Positions 26,923 to 34,704 of a stretch of 64,000 bases of DNA are shown here, piece after piece. Both the position numbers and the translations under genes were made by a program. This DNA is from DASRAU01 sp035638075 (lineage in GTDB: Bacteria > Acidobacteriota > Polarisedimenticolia > Gp22-AA2). Each line of letters begins with the position of its first letter. Position 1 is the stretch's first letter. The stretch spans positions 1-64,000 of the forward strand of contig DASRAU010000004.1 in assembly GCA_035638075.1 (NCBI GenBank), read 5' to 3'. The notes beneath the pieces are model-generated. The model saw only the letters and a program-made list of their open reading frames with translations, ran no database searches and was not told where the DNA came from.

Positions 26923-27671
26923 GACCTCACGGCGACGAGCAGCAGGCTCAGGCGCTCGAAGCGCAGCGCTCCCCCGACCAGACACGACCGCAGCGCTCCG
27001 GGAGGGGCGTCGAGGCGCGATTCCATCAGGGCGCGGGCGCGCGCCTTCGCCTCGGGCGAGGGACGGGGACGATCGATCCACTCGTCGAAGTCGACCGTCA
27101 TCGGGACGAGCCGCTCGCGCGTGATCCGAAGGCCGTCCCGCTCGACGAAGGCGCGCACCTCCGACGGCGGCAGCGTGCGGGCGTGCGCCCGGTCGCGCAG
27201 CCGCTCGATCGTTTCCTGGAGGTCCCGCTCCGCCAGCGACTCGTCGGCGGCCATGTCCTCGTAGGCGATGCGGCCGCCGCCGCGAAGCACGCGGGCCACC
27301 TCGGAGGCGACCGCGGACGGGTCGGGGAAATGGTGGAAGGAGTTGCGGCACACGACGAGGTCGAACGAGCCGTCCTTGAAGGGCAGCCGGACCGCGTCGG
27401 CCCGCGCCAGCCGAGCGCCGCTCGATCGGGCTTCGCGCAGCATCGCGGGGGTCAGGTCCACCGCGGCGACCTCGGCGCCGCGCGCCCGCAGGCCCGCCGC
27501 CACGATGCCGGGGCCGCAGGCGACGTCGAGCGCCCTCTCGCCCGCCGCCACCGCCGCGAAATCGAGGAGGCTCCGCAGCCGTTCGGGATCGCGGTGGAAC
27601 GGGCTCTCGGCGAAGGCGCGCGCTTCCGTCTCGAAGCGGCCCACGACGGCGCCGCCGTGTTCGTCCTGCAA
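26919..27671 (-). CDS. SAM-dependent methyltransferase (UbiE/type 11)
   Basis: Class I methyltransferase, 250 residues with TTG start 27671. The SAM motif is ALDVACGPGIVAAGLRARG, then VDLTPAMLREAR, RADAVRLPFKDGSFDLVVC and SFHHFPDP, as in UbiE/MenG-like and generic type-11 enzymes. The in-frame ATG at 27707 lies upstream of a TACAAT -10 box (27701-27696), so it should not be transcribed. The TTG has GGAGAGGA just before it. Substrate unknown. Confidence 0.85.
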   Translation of the reverse strand: MQDEHGGAVVGRFETEARAFAESPFHRDPERLRSLLDFAAVAAGERALDVACGPGIVAAGLRARGAEVAAVDLTPAMLREARSSGARLARADAVRLPFKDGSFDLVVCRNSFHHFPDPSAVASEVARVLRGGGRIAYEDMAADESLAERDLQETIERLRDRAHARTLPPSEVRAFVERDGLRITRERLVPMTVDFDEWIDRPRPSPEAKARARALMESRLDAPPGALRSCLVGGALRFERLSLLLVAVRS

Positions 27672-27695
27672 GCGTCCTCTCCCCGGGAAAGCGCG

Positions 27696-27715
27696 ATTGT
27701 AGCGCATGCTAGAAT
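27696..27715. promoter_or_regulatory. Divergent promoter region: TACAAT (-) and extended -10 TGCTAGAAT (+)
   Basis: Minus strand: TACAAT at 27701-27696, 24 bases before the methyltransferase TTG. Plus strand: TGCTAGAAT at 27707-27715, 10 bases before the ATG of the secreted protein. Neither has a clear -35. Confidence 0.5.
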
Positions 27716-27725
27716 GCCCGCCCCG

Positions 27726-28490
27726 ATGACACGACACGCCTGTTCCGCCTCGCGAGCGCTCGGCATCTCTGCGTGGCTCGCGGGGGCATGGCTCTTCGGC
27801 CTGGCGGCTTCGGCGGGCTTCGGCGCGGAGCCGCCCGCCCGCGCCAAGGCTCCGGCCGCGGCGGTTCCCGCGCCGGCCGCCGCCGTCCCCGACACCAAGG
27901 CGGCCCCCGAACCCGGCCCGGCGACGGACGCGTCGAAAGACGTCATCCAGATGCACGTCGGCATCCCGGGAACGATTTTTCTCGGGCAGCCGCTCACGGA
28001 CGTCCTGGCCCACTTCCCCGGCGTGAAGAAGGTGCCCTTCGCGAACCAGCCGCAGGTGGTGCAGCTGCAGATCCCCGAACAGGGGATCTCGGCCCTCGCG
28101 ATGGGAGAGACTCCGGCGTCGATGACAGTCGAGTCGATCGGCTTCAACTTCGCCGAGACCTACGAGGGTGTGTCGCCGGGAGCCAACCGCACCGTGGAGG
28201 GGATCGGCACCGGTTCGAACGTCAACGAGCTCCTGGAGGCCTATGGCAAGCCGGCCGAGTCCGGCCCCGAAGCGCATCGCGCCGCCGTCGCACCCGTGAC
28301 TCCGGCCCCGGGGAAAACGGAAGCGCCGGAGCGCATCCGGCACTTGTACCGGAGCGAGGACGGCCAGGTGGCGACCTACTTCATCGTCGAAGGCAGCCGC
28401 GTGCTGCGCATGGCGATGAGCCGGCCCGCCTCGGTCCAGCGCTACGTCGTCAGGCCGCCGGCCGGCGGCGCTCCGCCCGCGAAGCCGTGA
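27726..28490 (+). CDS. Secreted protein of unknown function
   Basis: 254 residues. The N-terminus is a signal peptide (LGISAWLAGAWLFGLAASAGFGAEP), then an Ala/Pro-rich linker (about 35-70) and a single globular domain (about 75-250) with IQMHVGIPGTIFLGQPLTDVL and VEGIGTGSNVNELLEAYGKP, ending in a Pro-rich tail. The GSNVNELLEAYGKP segment resembles domains that test whether two values track each other, but no family is assigned. No Shine-Dalgarno; a TGCTAGAAT box ends 10 bases before the ATG. Its last 41 bases overlap the convergent MFS gene. Confidence 0.7.
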   Translation: MTRHACSASRALGISAWLAGAWLFGLAASAGFGAEPPARAKAPAAAVPAPAAAVPDTKAAPEPGPATDASKDVIQMHVGIPGTIFLGQPLTDVLAHFPGVKKVPFANQPQVVQLQIPEQGISALAMGETPASMTVESIGFNFAETYEGVSPGANRTVEGIGTGSNVNELLEAYGKPAESGPEAHRAAVAPVTPAPGKTEAPERIRHLYRSEDGQVATYFIVEGSRVLRMAMSRPASVQRYVVRPPAGGAPPAKP

Positions 28491-29625
28491 GCACGAGCGT
28501 CAGAAGGCACGCGAGCAGGATCGACGCCGAGATCAGGTAAGGGGCGCGCGGCGCCCACGCATACACCGGTCCCGCCAGCATCGGCCCCAGGATCCGCCCG
28601 AGCGAATCGAACGAGTCCATCACCCCGATCGCCTCTCCCTGGCCGCCGAGATTGCGCTTCGTCAGGAGCGAGGCGTTCGTCGGGCGCATCACCTGGTTGC
28701 CGACGCCGCTCAGAGTCAGGGCCGCGGTCATTCCGGCCGCGCCCGCCGCGTGCGGCACCAGCAGGAACCCGGCGGCGTTGATGAGCAGCCCCGCGCGCAG
28801 GACGCGCTCCTCCCCCGCGGCATTGATGACCCGTCCCAGGACGAACCCCTGCACGAGGAAAACCGCCGTGCCCATGAACAGGAACATCCAGCCCATCTCG
28901 CGCGCCCCCATCCCGAGGCGATCGCGCAGCAGGAGCGGGAAGGTGGTCTCGAGCGCGGCCATGGCGAACGGCACGGTGAACGCGACGCCGTAGAAGCGCA
29001 GCAGCGGGCTGTCGAGCGCCTTCCAGGGAGCCGGCAGGTGGAACCAGGCGCCCTCCGAGCGCGGCGCGGGCTTCTGCAGGCTCTCCGGCAGGAGGATCGT
29101 CGCGGCGATGCCGGTGGCGATCATCAGCGCCCCCGCGACCAGGAACGGCACCGCGTGCCCGAACTGGGCGAGCGCCCCGCCGATGCCCGGACCGAAGATG
29201 AACCCGAGCCCCATGGCCGCCCCCATCGCCCCCATGCCGTGACCGCGGCGCTTCTCGTCGGTCACGTCGGCGACGTACGCCATCGCCGTGGGCAGCGCCG
29301 CCGAGGACATCAGCCCCGAGAACCCGCGCGCCAGATAGAGCGTCAGGAGCTGCCCGCCGGCGCCGAACAGGAGCAGGCCCAGCCCCCCTCCGAACAGCCC
29401 CGCGATCAGCACCGGACGCCGGCCGACGCGATCGGACAGCCGCCCCCAGAGCGGCGCGAACAGGAACTGCATCAGCGAGTAGAGCGTGAAGAGGAGCGCG
29501 ATTTCGATCGACGTGGCGTGCAGCTCCGCCGCCCGGTACGCGATGTTCGGGATGATGATACCGACCCCGAGCATGACCAGGAACAGGGCGCTGAAGAGGA
29601 TGAGGAGGGCGCGGCGATCCGGCAT
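28450..29625 (-). CDS. Major facilitator superfamily transporter
   Basis: 391-residue MFS carrier with about twelve hydrophobic segments. MFS signatures are FLFAPLWGRLSDRVGRRPVL after TM2 and ADVTDEKRRGHGMGAMGAAM in the first half, with a matching NRLGGQGEAIGVM-type loop (KRNLGGQGEAIGVMDSF) in the second half. This pattern is close to drug/multidrug exporters of the TetA/Bcr type; substrate unknown. ATG 29625 is preferred: the upstream in-frame ATG 29652 lies inside the promoter. It converges on and overlaps the secreted-protein gene by 41 bases. Confidence 0.88.
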   Translation of the reverse strand: MPDRRALLILFSALFLVMLGVGIIIPNIAYRAAELHATSIEIALLFTLYSLMQFLFAPLWGRLSDRVGRRPVLIAGLFGGGLGLLLFGAGGQLLTLYLARGFSGLMSSAALPTAMAYVADVTDEKRRGHGMGAMGAAMGLGFIFGPGIGGALAQFGHAVPFLVAGALMIATGIAATILLPESLQKPAPRSEGAWFHLPAPWKALDSPLLRFYGVAFTVPFAMAALETTFPLLLRDRLGMGAREMGWMFLFMGTAVFLVQGFVLGRVINAAGEERVLRAGLLINAAGFLLVPHAAGAAGMTAALTLSGVGNQVMRPTNASLLTKRNLGGQGEAIGVMDSFDSLGRILGPMLAGPVYAWAPRAPYLISASILLACLLTLVLTASRAERRRPAA

Positions 29626-29636
29626 GGGGCGCGCGG

Positions 29637-29665
29637 ATGATAGGGGGGGCAACGGGGGGTGTCAA
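29637..29665 (-). promoter_or_regulatory. Strong sigma70-type promoter of the MFS gene
   Basis: Perfect TTGACA (29665-29660), 17-base C-rich spacer, TATCAT (29642-29637) on the minus strand. The -10 ends 11 bases before the ATG, so the leader is only about 5 nt and has no Shine-Dalgarno. Confidence 0.75.
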
Positions 29666-29705
29666 CAACGGCCGCCGCCTCAGCCGGTGTGGCAGACTCG
29701 GGGCC

Positions 29706-30812
29706 ATGAGATCGGCGTTCGATGTGGTGGTCGTGGGGGGAGGAGTCATCGGGCTTGGCATCGCCCGGGAGGGTGCGCGGGCGGGGATGTCGGTGTGTCT
29801 GCTGGAGCGTGGGGAAACCGGAGGCGAAGCCACCGGGGCGTCGGCGGGGATGCTGGCGGCGCAGCTCGAGGCGCATGAGGCGGCGCCGCTGCGGAGCCTC
29901 GCACTGCGCAGCCGCGAGCTCTACCCGGACTTCGTGCGCCAGGTCGAGGCCGAAGCGGACCTGTCGGTCGATCTGCGACGGGAGGGGGCGGTCGTCGTCG
30001 CGCTCGACGAGGCCGGGCGGAGCGAGCTGGGGCGCCAGGCGAAGGATCAGCACCGGCTGGGTCTCGAGGTCGAGACCTTGTCGCGCGAGGAGTTGCTCCG
30101 GCTCGAGCCCGCCGTCTGCCGCGAGGCGATCGGCGGAATCCGGCTGCCGCACGAGCACACCCTCGATCCGCGGCTCCTGGCCGCGGCCCTGCGCCGCGCG
30201 GCGGAGCGCGCCGGGGCGGAGATCCGCACCGGCGCCGAGGTGGCCGAGCTCCTGGCCGAGCACGGCGTCGTGCGGGGCGTGCGCACCGCGGATGGGCACG
30301 AGGTGCGGGCGCGCGAAGTCGTGGTGGCCGCGGGCGCGTGGTCGGGGGCCCTCGCCGTTCCCGGGATGACGGCGCCGCCGTCCGAGCCGGTGCGCGGCCA
30401 GATGCTGTGCTTCCTCGCGCCCGGTCTCCTGCGCCACGTGGTGGCGTCCGAGGACATCTATCTCGTGCCGCGCAGCGACGGCCGGGTGCTGGCGGGAGCG
30501 ACCATGGAAAAGGCGGGCTTCGATCGCCGCGTGACCGGAGCGGGGCTGGCCCGCCTCTCGGCGGCGGCGCTGCGGCTCGTGCCCGCCCTCGCCGACGCCG
30601 TCTTCCACTCCGCCTGGGCGGGGCTGCGCCCCGCGGCTCCGGACGGACTGCCGGCCATCGGCCGCGCTGCGCCCGGTCTGGTCTACGCCTGCGGGCACCT
30701 GCGCAACGGCATCGTGCTGGCGCCGATCACGGCGGTGATGGTGGGGCGTCTGCTCGGCGGCGGGTCGCTCGACTCGGCGGCGGCGCCGTTCGATCCGAAG
30801 CGATTCGCCTGA
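29706..30812 (+). CDS. thiO: Glycine oxidase ThiO-like FAD amine oxidase
   Basis: DAO-family flavoenzyme, 368 residues. The N-terminus FDVVVVGGGVIGLGIAREGA binds FAD; GGEATGASAGMLAAQLEAHE and, late in the protein, HSAWAGLRPAAPDGLPAIG and YACGHLRNGIVLAPITA are typical of glycine/D-amino acid oxidases. ThiO makes the iminoacetate used for the thiazole of thiamine. No thi gene is adjacent, so another amine substrate is possible. ATG 29706 is chosen because it begins directly before the dinucleotide fold. Confidence 0.83.
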   Translation: MRSAFDVVVVGGGVIGLGIAREGARAGMSVCLLERGETGGEATGASAGMLAAQLEAHEAAPLRSLALRSRELYPDFVRQVEAEADLSVDLRREGAVVVALDEAGRSELGRQAKDQHRLGLEVETLSREELLRLEPAVCREAIGGIRLPHEHTLDPRLLAAALRRAAERAGAEIRTGAEVAELLAEHGVVRGVRTADGHEVRAREVVVAAGAWSGALAVPGMTAPPSEPVRGQMLCFLAPGLLRHVVASEDIYLVPRSDGRVLAGATMEKAGFDRRVTGAGLARLSAAALRLVPALADAVFHSAWAGLRPAAPDGLPAIGRAAPGLVYACGHLRNGIVLAPITAVMVGRLLGGGSLDSAAAPFDPKRFA

Positions 30813-30818
30813 CGGCGG

Positions 30819-31940
30819 CTATTTCTTGCGCGCCGCCTTCTGGCGCCGCTCGTGCTCGGCGAGGAAGTCGATCTTGAGCTTCTCCACCAGCGCCTCGCGC
30901 TTGTCGTAGAGCCGCTTCGGCTTGCGCGGCTTGACGCGCGCCAGGGCATAGGCGGTCATCAGCGGGGCGGCGATGGTCGAGTCGGTGTAGACCACGACCG
31001 AGTCGGTCAGCTTGTCGGGATCGACCTTGCCCCACGACACCGCCTCCGAGGGCGTCGCCCCCGACAACCCGCCGGTGTCGGGGCGCGCGTCGGTGATCTG
31101 GATGTAGTAGTCGTGACCGCGATCGGTCAGGCCGAGGATCTCCTGGATCTGCGGCTCGGTCTGCAGGACGAAGTTCTTCGGCGATCCGCCGCCCAGCATC
31201 AGCAGGCCGCTCTTGCCGTCGCCGTTCTTCGCCGCGTAGACGAGGGCGGCGGTCTCGTTGACGTCGCGGGTGACGTCGACGCGCGGCCCGCAGCCGCGCA
31301 TCGCCAGCTCGGCGATGTTCATGCCGATCGACGAATCCCCGGGCGACGAGACATAGCACGGGACGCCGGCCTTGTACGCCGCCGTCAGGACGCAGGTCTC
31401 TTCGACCCCGAGCTCCTTTTCGCGCGCGGCGAGATATTTCCCGAGCGTGTAGTGCAGCTCGGCGGTGCCCATCTCCTTGGAGAAGGGCTTCTCCGCCATG
31501 ATGGTGCGCAGGTAGTTGTCGGTGTCGAGCAGGACGTTGTAGTCGAACAGGATGTCGTAGATGCGGATCACCCCTTCGCGGCGCAGCAGCGCGTCGTCGA
31601 TGGTGTGGGTGCCGCGGTGCAGCGACATCCCGAGGCCGAAGTGGGTGTCGTGGTAGAGGTTCGCGCCGGTCGAGACGATCCAGTCGATGAAGCCGGCACG
31701 GATGAGCGGGATGATGCAGGAGCGGCCCACCCCGGCGGGCGTCAGCGCCCCGGAGAGGCTGACGCCGACCGTGACGTCGTCCTTCAGCATCTTCTCGGTG
31801 AACAGCCGGCAGGCCTTCTGCAGCCGCCCGCCGTTGTACGCGAGGAAGGTTTCGTCGATGAGGCGATCGACTCTTTCGTCGCCGCGGATCGCCTCGGGCC
31901 AGATCCGCTGTCCCGTCAGGAACTCTTTCTTGTGCGCCAT
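30819..31940 (-). CDS. Deoxyhypusine synthase-like enzyme
   Basis: 373-residue homologue of eukaryotic/archaeal deoxyhypusine synthase, which transfers the aminobutyl group of spermidine. NAD-site and active-site regions are conserved: VSLSGALTPAG, STGANLYHD, SSPGDSSIGMNIAE, and ATPSEAVSWGKVD with Lys305 aligned to the catalytic lysine. Bacteria lack eIF5A, so the acceptor is probably not a lysine on that protein; homospermidine formation from putrescine is a documented activity of bacterial relatives. ATG 31940 has GGGGG upstream. A promoter with an operator-like palindrome lies at 32000-32029. Confidence 0.88.
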   Translation of the reverse strand: MAHKKEFLTGQRIWPEAIRGDERVDRLIDETFLAYNGGRLQKACRLFTEKMLKDDVTVGVSLSGALTPAGVGRSCIIPLIRAGFIDWIVSTGANLYHDTHFGLGMSLHRGTHTIDDALLRREGVIRIYDILFDYNVLLDTDNYLRTIMAEKPFSKEMGTAELHYTLGKYLAAREKELGVEETCVLTAAYKAGVPCYVSSPGDSSIGMNIAELAMRGCGPRVDVTRDVNETAALVYAAKNGDGKSGLLMLGGGSPKNFVLQTEPQIQEILGLTDRGHDYYIQITDARPDTGGLSGATPSEAVSWGKVDPDKLTDSVVVYTDSTIAAPLMTAYALARVKPRKPKRLYDKREALVEKLKIDFLAEHERRQKAARKK

Positions 31941-31999
31941 GACACGACCCCCAGGAAAGTTCCGTGCATGCGCGCGCCGATGCGGCGCGAATGGCGCGC

Positions 32000-32029
32000 A
32001 GAATATCACGCGCGATTTTCGAATCGCAA
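32000..32029 (-). promoter_or_regulatory. Promoter with hairpin-like palindrome for the deoxyhypusine-synthase-like gene
   Basis: TTGCGA (-35, 32029-32024), 18-base spacer, TGA-TATTCT extended -10 (32005-32000). Inside it lies GCGATTTTCGAATCGC (32012-32027), a six-base inverted repeat around TTCG that overlaps the -35 and spacer and could bind a repressor. Leader about 53 nt. Confidence 0.5.
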
Positions 32030-32107
32030 CGGCCGGAACGGTCCGGAAGCCGGTCGTGCTGCGGGGTGGAACGGACTGCGGACGGGCGCGGGCGGCGCAC
32101 GGCGCCG

Positions 32108-32455
32108 TCAGGCGCGGTGCACTTCCTCCTTGGACGGCGGCGGGGTCCAGCCGCCGGCGCGGGCCGCGATCACCGCGTCGCGCACGCGCACGAAGGCGAC
32201 GCGGAAATGGGCGCGCTCCTCGTCCGACATCGGCAGGTTCCGATCGCGCAGGGCGCGGCAGACGTTCCACGCCTGCAGCAGCAGATCGGGATCCCCCTGC
32301 GCCGCGGCGGCCCGCTCGTAGGCGTCGATGAGCGCGAGCAGGATGCCCGCAGCCTTCGGCTCGGCGTCGCTCGCCCAGCGCAGGCCGTTGATCGCCTCGG
32401 ACCAGTCCCCCTCCTCGAGCGCGCGCAGTCCTTCGTCGAGCCAGGCGTTGGTCAT
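32108..32455 (-). CDS. Small TPR-like hypothetical protein
   Basis: 115 residues, soluble, probably all-helical. The first half (MTNAWLDEGLRALEEGDWSEAINGLRWASDAEPKAAG, read in two parts) looks like a degenerate TPR pair; the second half is charged. No family is recognised. It follows iscA by 31 bases on the same strand and ends the isc transcript, 167 bases before the neighbouring operon. Confidence 0.6.
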   Translation of the reverse strand: MTNAWLDEGLRALEEGDWSEAINGLRWASDAEPKAAGILLALIDAYERAAAAQGDPDLLLQAWNVCRALRDRNLPMSDEERAHFRVAFVRVRDAVIAARAGGWTPPPSKEEVHRA

Positions 32456-32486
32456 CGGGCGCGCCGGCCGGCAGGCAGGAGCGGCA

Positions 32487-32810
32487 TCAGGCCGAGAAGG
32501 AGGAGCCGCAACCGCACGTGGACTTGGCGTTGGGGTTATTGAAGACGAAGCCGCTCCCCTGCAGCCCGTCGGTGAAGTCGAGCGTCATGCCGTTGAGCAC
32601 GATGTACGACTTCTTGTCGACGAGGATCTTCACGCCCTGGTCCTCGAAGGTCTTGTCCTCGGCGCCGGCCTCCTTGTCGAACGCCAGGCGGTACGACATC
32701 CCCGAGCAGCCGCCCCCCTGCGCCTCGATGCGCAGGGCATGTCCCTCGAGCCCTTCCTTCTTCTGGATGACCTGGATCTGCTCCGCCGCCTTCGCGGTGA
32801 CGTGAATCAT
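32487..32810 (-). CDS. iscA: A-type Fe-S carrier (IscA/ErpA)
   Basis: 107-residue HesB/IscA/ErpA protein that carries or inserts Fe-S clusters. The three ligand cysteines are present: Cys35 in GGGCSGMSY and Cys99/Cys101 in TCGCGSSFSA. ATG 32810 is preceded by AGGAG and overlaps the iscS stop, so it is co-translated with iscS. IscA and ErpA cannot be separated by sequence here. No iscU, hscA or hscB follows; an IscU-type gene lies at 55794. Confidence 0.93.
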   Translation of the reverse strand: MIHVTAKAAEQIQVIQKKEGLEGHALRIEAQGGGCSGMSYRLAFDKEAGAEDKTFEDQGVKILVDKKSYIVLNGMTLDFTDGLQGSGFVFNNPNAKSTCGCGSSFSA

Positions 32811-34057
32811 GCTCCTGCCTCCCTGGGCCCCCCGGGGGCCGTGTTGTGAACCGATCCGGACTGCACCATCTCCGTTCCTTCCGCCTTCGCCGCCTGGGCC
32901 AGCGGCGAGATCTCGCGCAGCCGCTCGACCGCCTGCGCCACCCGCTCCACCACGGCATCGACCTCCGCCTCGGTGTTGAAGCGTCCGAGCCCGAAGCGCA
33001 GCGACGTCTGGGCCATGGTATCGCTCACCCCCATCGCCTTCAGCACGTGCGACGGCTCGCGCTTCTCGGAGGTGCAGGCCGAGCCCGACGACACTGCCAC
33101 GCCGTCGAGCGCCAGCAGCAGCGCCTCCCCCTCGACATACGAGAAGGACACGTTGAGGTTGTTCGGCAGACGCTGCTCCTGGTCGCCGTTGATGACGAGA
33201 TCGGTGATGCGATCGAGAAAGCCTTTCTGCAGCCGGTCGCGCAGCCCCGCCAGCCGCTTCGAGTCCCCCGCCATCTCGTTGCGGGCGATCTCGAGCGCCA
33301 TTCCCAGGCCGACGATGCCGGGGACGTTGAGCGTTCCGGGCCTCAGTCCCTTTTCCTGTCCCCCGCCGAAGAGCATCGGCCGCAGCAGCACGCGCGGGTT
33401 CTTGCGCCGCACGTAGAGCGCGCCGACCCCTTTCGGCCCGTGGATCTTGTGCGCCGAGATCGAGAGCAGGTCGACCCCGGACTCCAGCACGTCGATCGGG
33501 ATCTTGCCGATCGCCTGCGCCGCGTCGGTGTGGAAGAGAACGCCGCGCTCCTTGCACAGGGCGCCGATCGCGGCGATCGGTCCGAGCGTTCCCACCTCGT
33601 TGTTCGCGGCCATGATCGAGACCAGCACCGTCCGGGCCGTGATGGCGGCGCGCACCTGATCCGGATCGACCCGGCCCCGCCCGTCCACCGGCAGGATGGT
33701 CACCTCGGCCCCCTGCTCGGCCGCCGCCCGGGCCACGTCGAGGACCGACGGGTGCTCGGTGGCGGCCGTGATCAGGTGATCGCCGCGTTCGGAATGCCCG
33801 CGCAGCGCTCCGAGGATCGCCAGGTTGTTCGACTCGGTCGCGCCCGACGTGAACAGGATCTCCTTCGGGTCGGCGTGGATGAGCTTCGCCACCTGGGAGC
33901 GCGCCCGCGTCACCGCCTCCTCGGCCCGCCAGCCGTAAGGATGAGTTTTCGAGGAGGCGTTGCCGAAGTCGTCCTCGAAGTAGGGGCGCATGGCCGCGAC
34001 CACCCGCGGGTCCGGACGCGTCGTGGCGTGCCCGTCGAGGTAGATGCCGCGCGTCAT
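32807..34057 (-). CDS. iscS: Cysteine desulfurase IscS
   Basis: PLP enzyme that removes sulfur from cysteine for Fe-S assembly; 416 residues. The PLP lysine is Lys204 in SISAHKIHGPKGVG and the persulfide Cys is Cys328 in VSSGSACTSEKREP, as in group I (IscS/NifS). YLDGHATTRPDPRV begins the protein; the last ~35 residues are an extra tail rich in Ala, Gly and Pro. Four-base overlaps join it to iscR before and iscA after. Confidence 0.95.
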   Translation of the reverse strand: MTRGIYLDGHATTRPDPRVVAAMRPYFEDDFGNASSKTHPYGWRAEEAVTRARSQVAKLIHADPKEILFTSGATESNNLAILGALRGHSERGDHLITAATEHPSVLDVARAAAEQGAEVTILPVDGRGRVDPDQVRAAITARTVLVSIMAANNEVGTLGPIAAIGALCKERGVLFHTDAAQAIGKIPIDVLESGVDLLSISAHKIHGPKGVGALYVRRKNPRVLLRPMLFGGGQEKGLRPGTLNVPGIVGLGMALEIARNEMAGDSKRLAGLRDRLQKGFLDRITDLVINGDQEQRLPNNLNVSFSYVEGEALLLALDGVAVSSGSACTSEKREPSHVLKAMGVSDTMAQTSLRFGLGRFNTEAEVDAVVERVAQAVERLREISPLAQAAKAEGTEMVQSGSVHNTAPGGPREAGA

Positions 34058-34506
34058 GCCCGCACCCTCGCCGGCATGGCGATCCGGACGGGACGGTTCG
34101 GCGTGCCGCCGAGGTCGCGCACCGAGGTCGCGGCCAAAAGCGCCGCGATGCGCGCCTGGATCTCGAGGAGCGGCTGCTTCACGGTGCAGGTGCCGTCCTG
34201 ATCGCACCGTTCGCCGCGCGGATCGTGACAGTCGGTCATCGCCAGCGGCCCCTCGATCGCCTCGATCACCTCGCGCAGCGAAATGGTCTGCGCCGGCCGG
34301 GCGATCCGGTATCCCCCCTTGATGCCGTGCGTCGCCGAGACGAGCCCGCGCCGCGCCAGCCGCTGCATCAGCTTGGCCATCAGCGCCGGCGGGATCTTGT
34401 GCCCCTGCGCCAGCTCCCGCGCGCTGCAGCAGCATCCCTGCGGCAGCAGGGCCAGGTGGCGCATCGCCATCAAGCCGTAATCGGCGGACTTGGAGAGTCG
34501 GATCAT
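34054..34506 (-). CDS. iscR: Rrf2/IscR-type [2Fe-2S] transcription factor
   Basis: 150-residue Rrf2 regulator. The winged-helix N-terminus is IRLSKSADYGLMAMRHLALL; cluster-binding cysteines Cys93, Cys101 and Cys107 are spaced C-x7-C-x5-C. An extra CCC run occurs at about residues 25-27. It leads the iscR-iscS-iscA operon and probably represses it when its cluster is occupied, as in other bacteria. An operator-like dyad lies exactly between its -35 and -10. Confidence 0.92.
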   Translation of the reverse strand: MIRLSKSADYGLMAMRHLALLPQGCCCSARELAQGHKIPPALMAKLMQRLARRGLVSATHGIKGGYRIARPAQTISLREVIEAIEGPLAMTDCHDPRGERCDQDGTCTVKQPLLEIQARIAALLAATSVRDLGGTPNRPVRIAMPARVRA

Positions 34507-34544
34507 CGAGGATTTCCGTTCCTGGCGGGACCCCGCACCTGGTC

Positions 34545-34573
34545 AATATACGACTGAAGCGGTCCTAATTCTA
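34545..34573 (-). promoter_or_regulatory. iscR promoter with IscR-type operator
   Basis: -10 TATATT (34550-34545), 17-base spacer, weak -35 TAGAAT (34573-34568). A 19-base imperfect dyad at 34549-34567 (TA.GAC.G...C.GTC.TA) fills the spacer; 12 of 18 flanking positions are symmetric. The GACT...GGTC half-sites resemble IscR type 1 sites. Position predicts autorepression. Confidence 0.5.
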
Positions 34574-34610
34574 TCGGCCGCCGATCGCGACTGTCAAGGT
34601 CGGATTGTGG

Positions 34611-34639
34611 TTGACTGCCGTCGCCGGCGGGCGTATTTG
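34611..34639 (+). promoter_or_regulatory. Promoter of the Cys-rich secreted protein
   Basis: TTGACT (34611-34616), 17-base spacer, TATTTG (34634-34639). Expected leader about 59 nt, containing AAAGGAGGG six bases before the ATG. Confidence 0.5.
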
Positions 34640-34704
34640 TTCGAATCAAAGAGCTTCGCCGGGAACGGCGCCGCGTTCCCATCGCTGCCGAAAGGAGGGC
34701 TGTC

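Noticed and set aside
26919..28343. Methyltransferase extended upstream across the divergent promoter to 28343
   Set aside because: It would cross the plus-strand secreted-protein gene; conserved methyltransferase sequence starts after TTG 27671.
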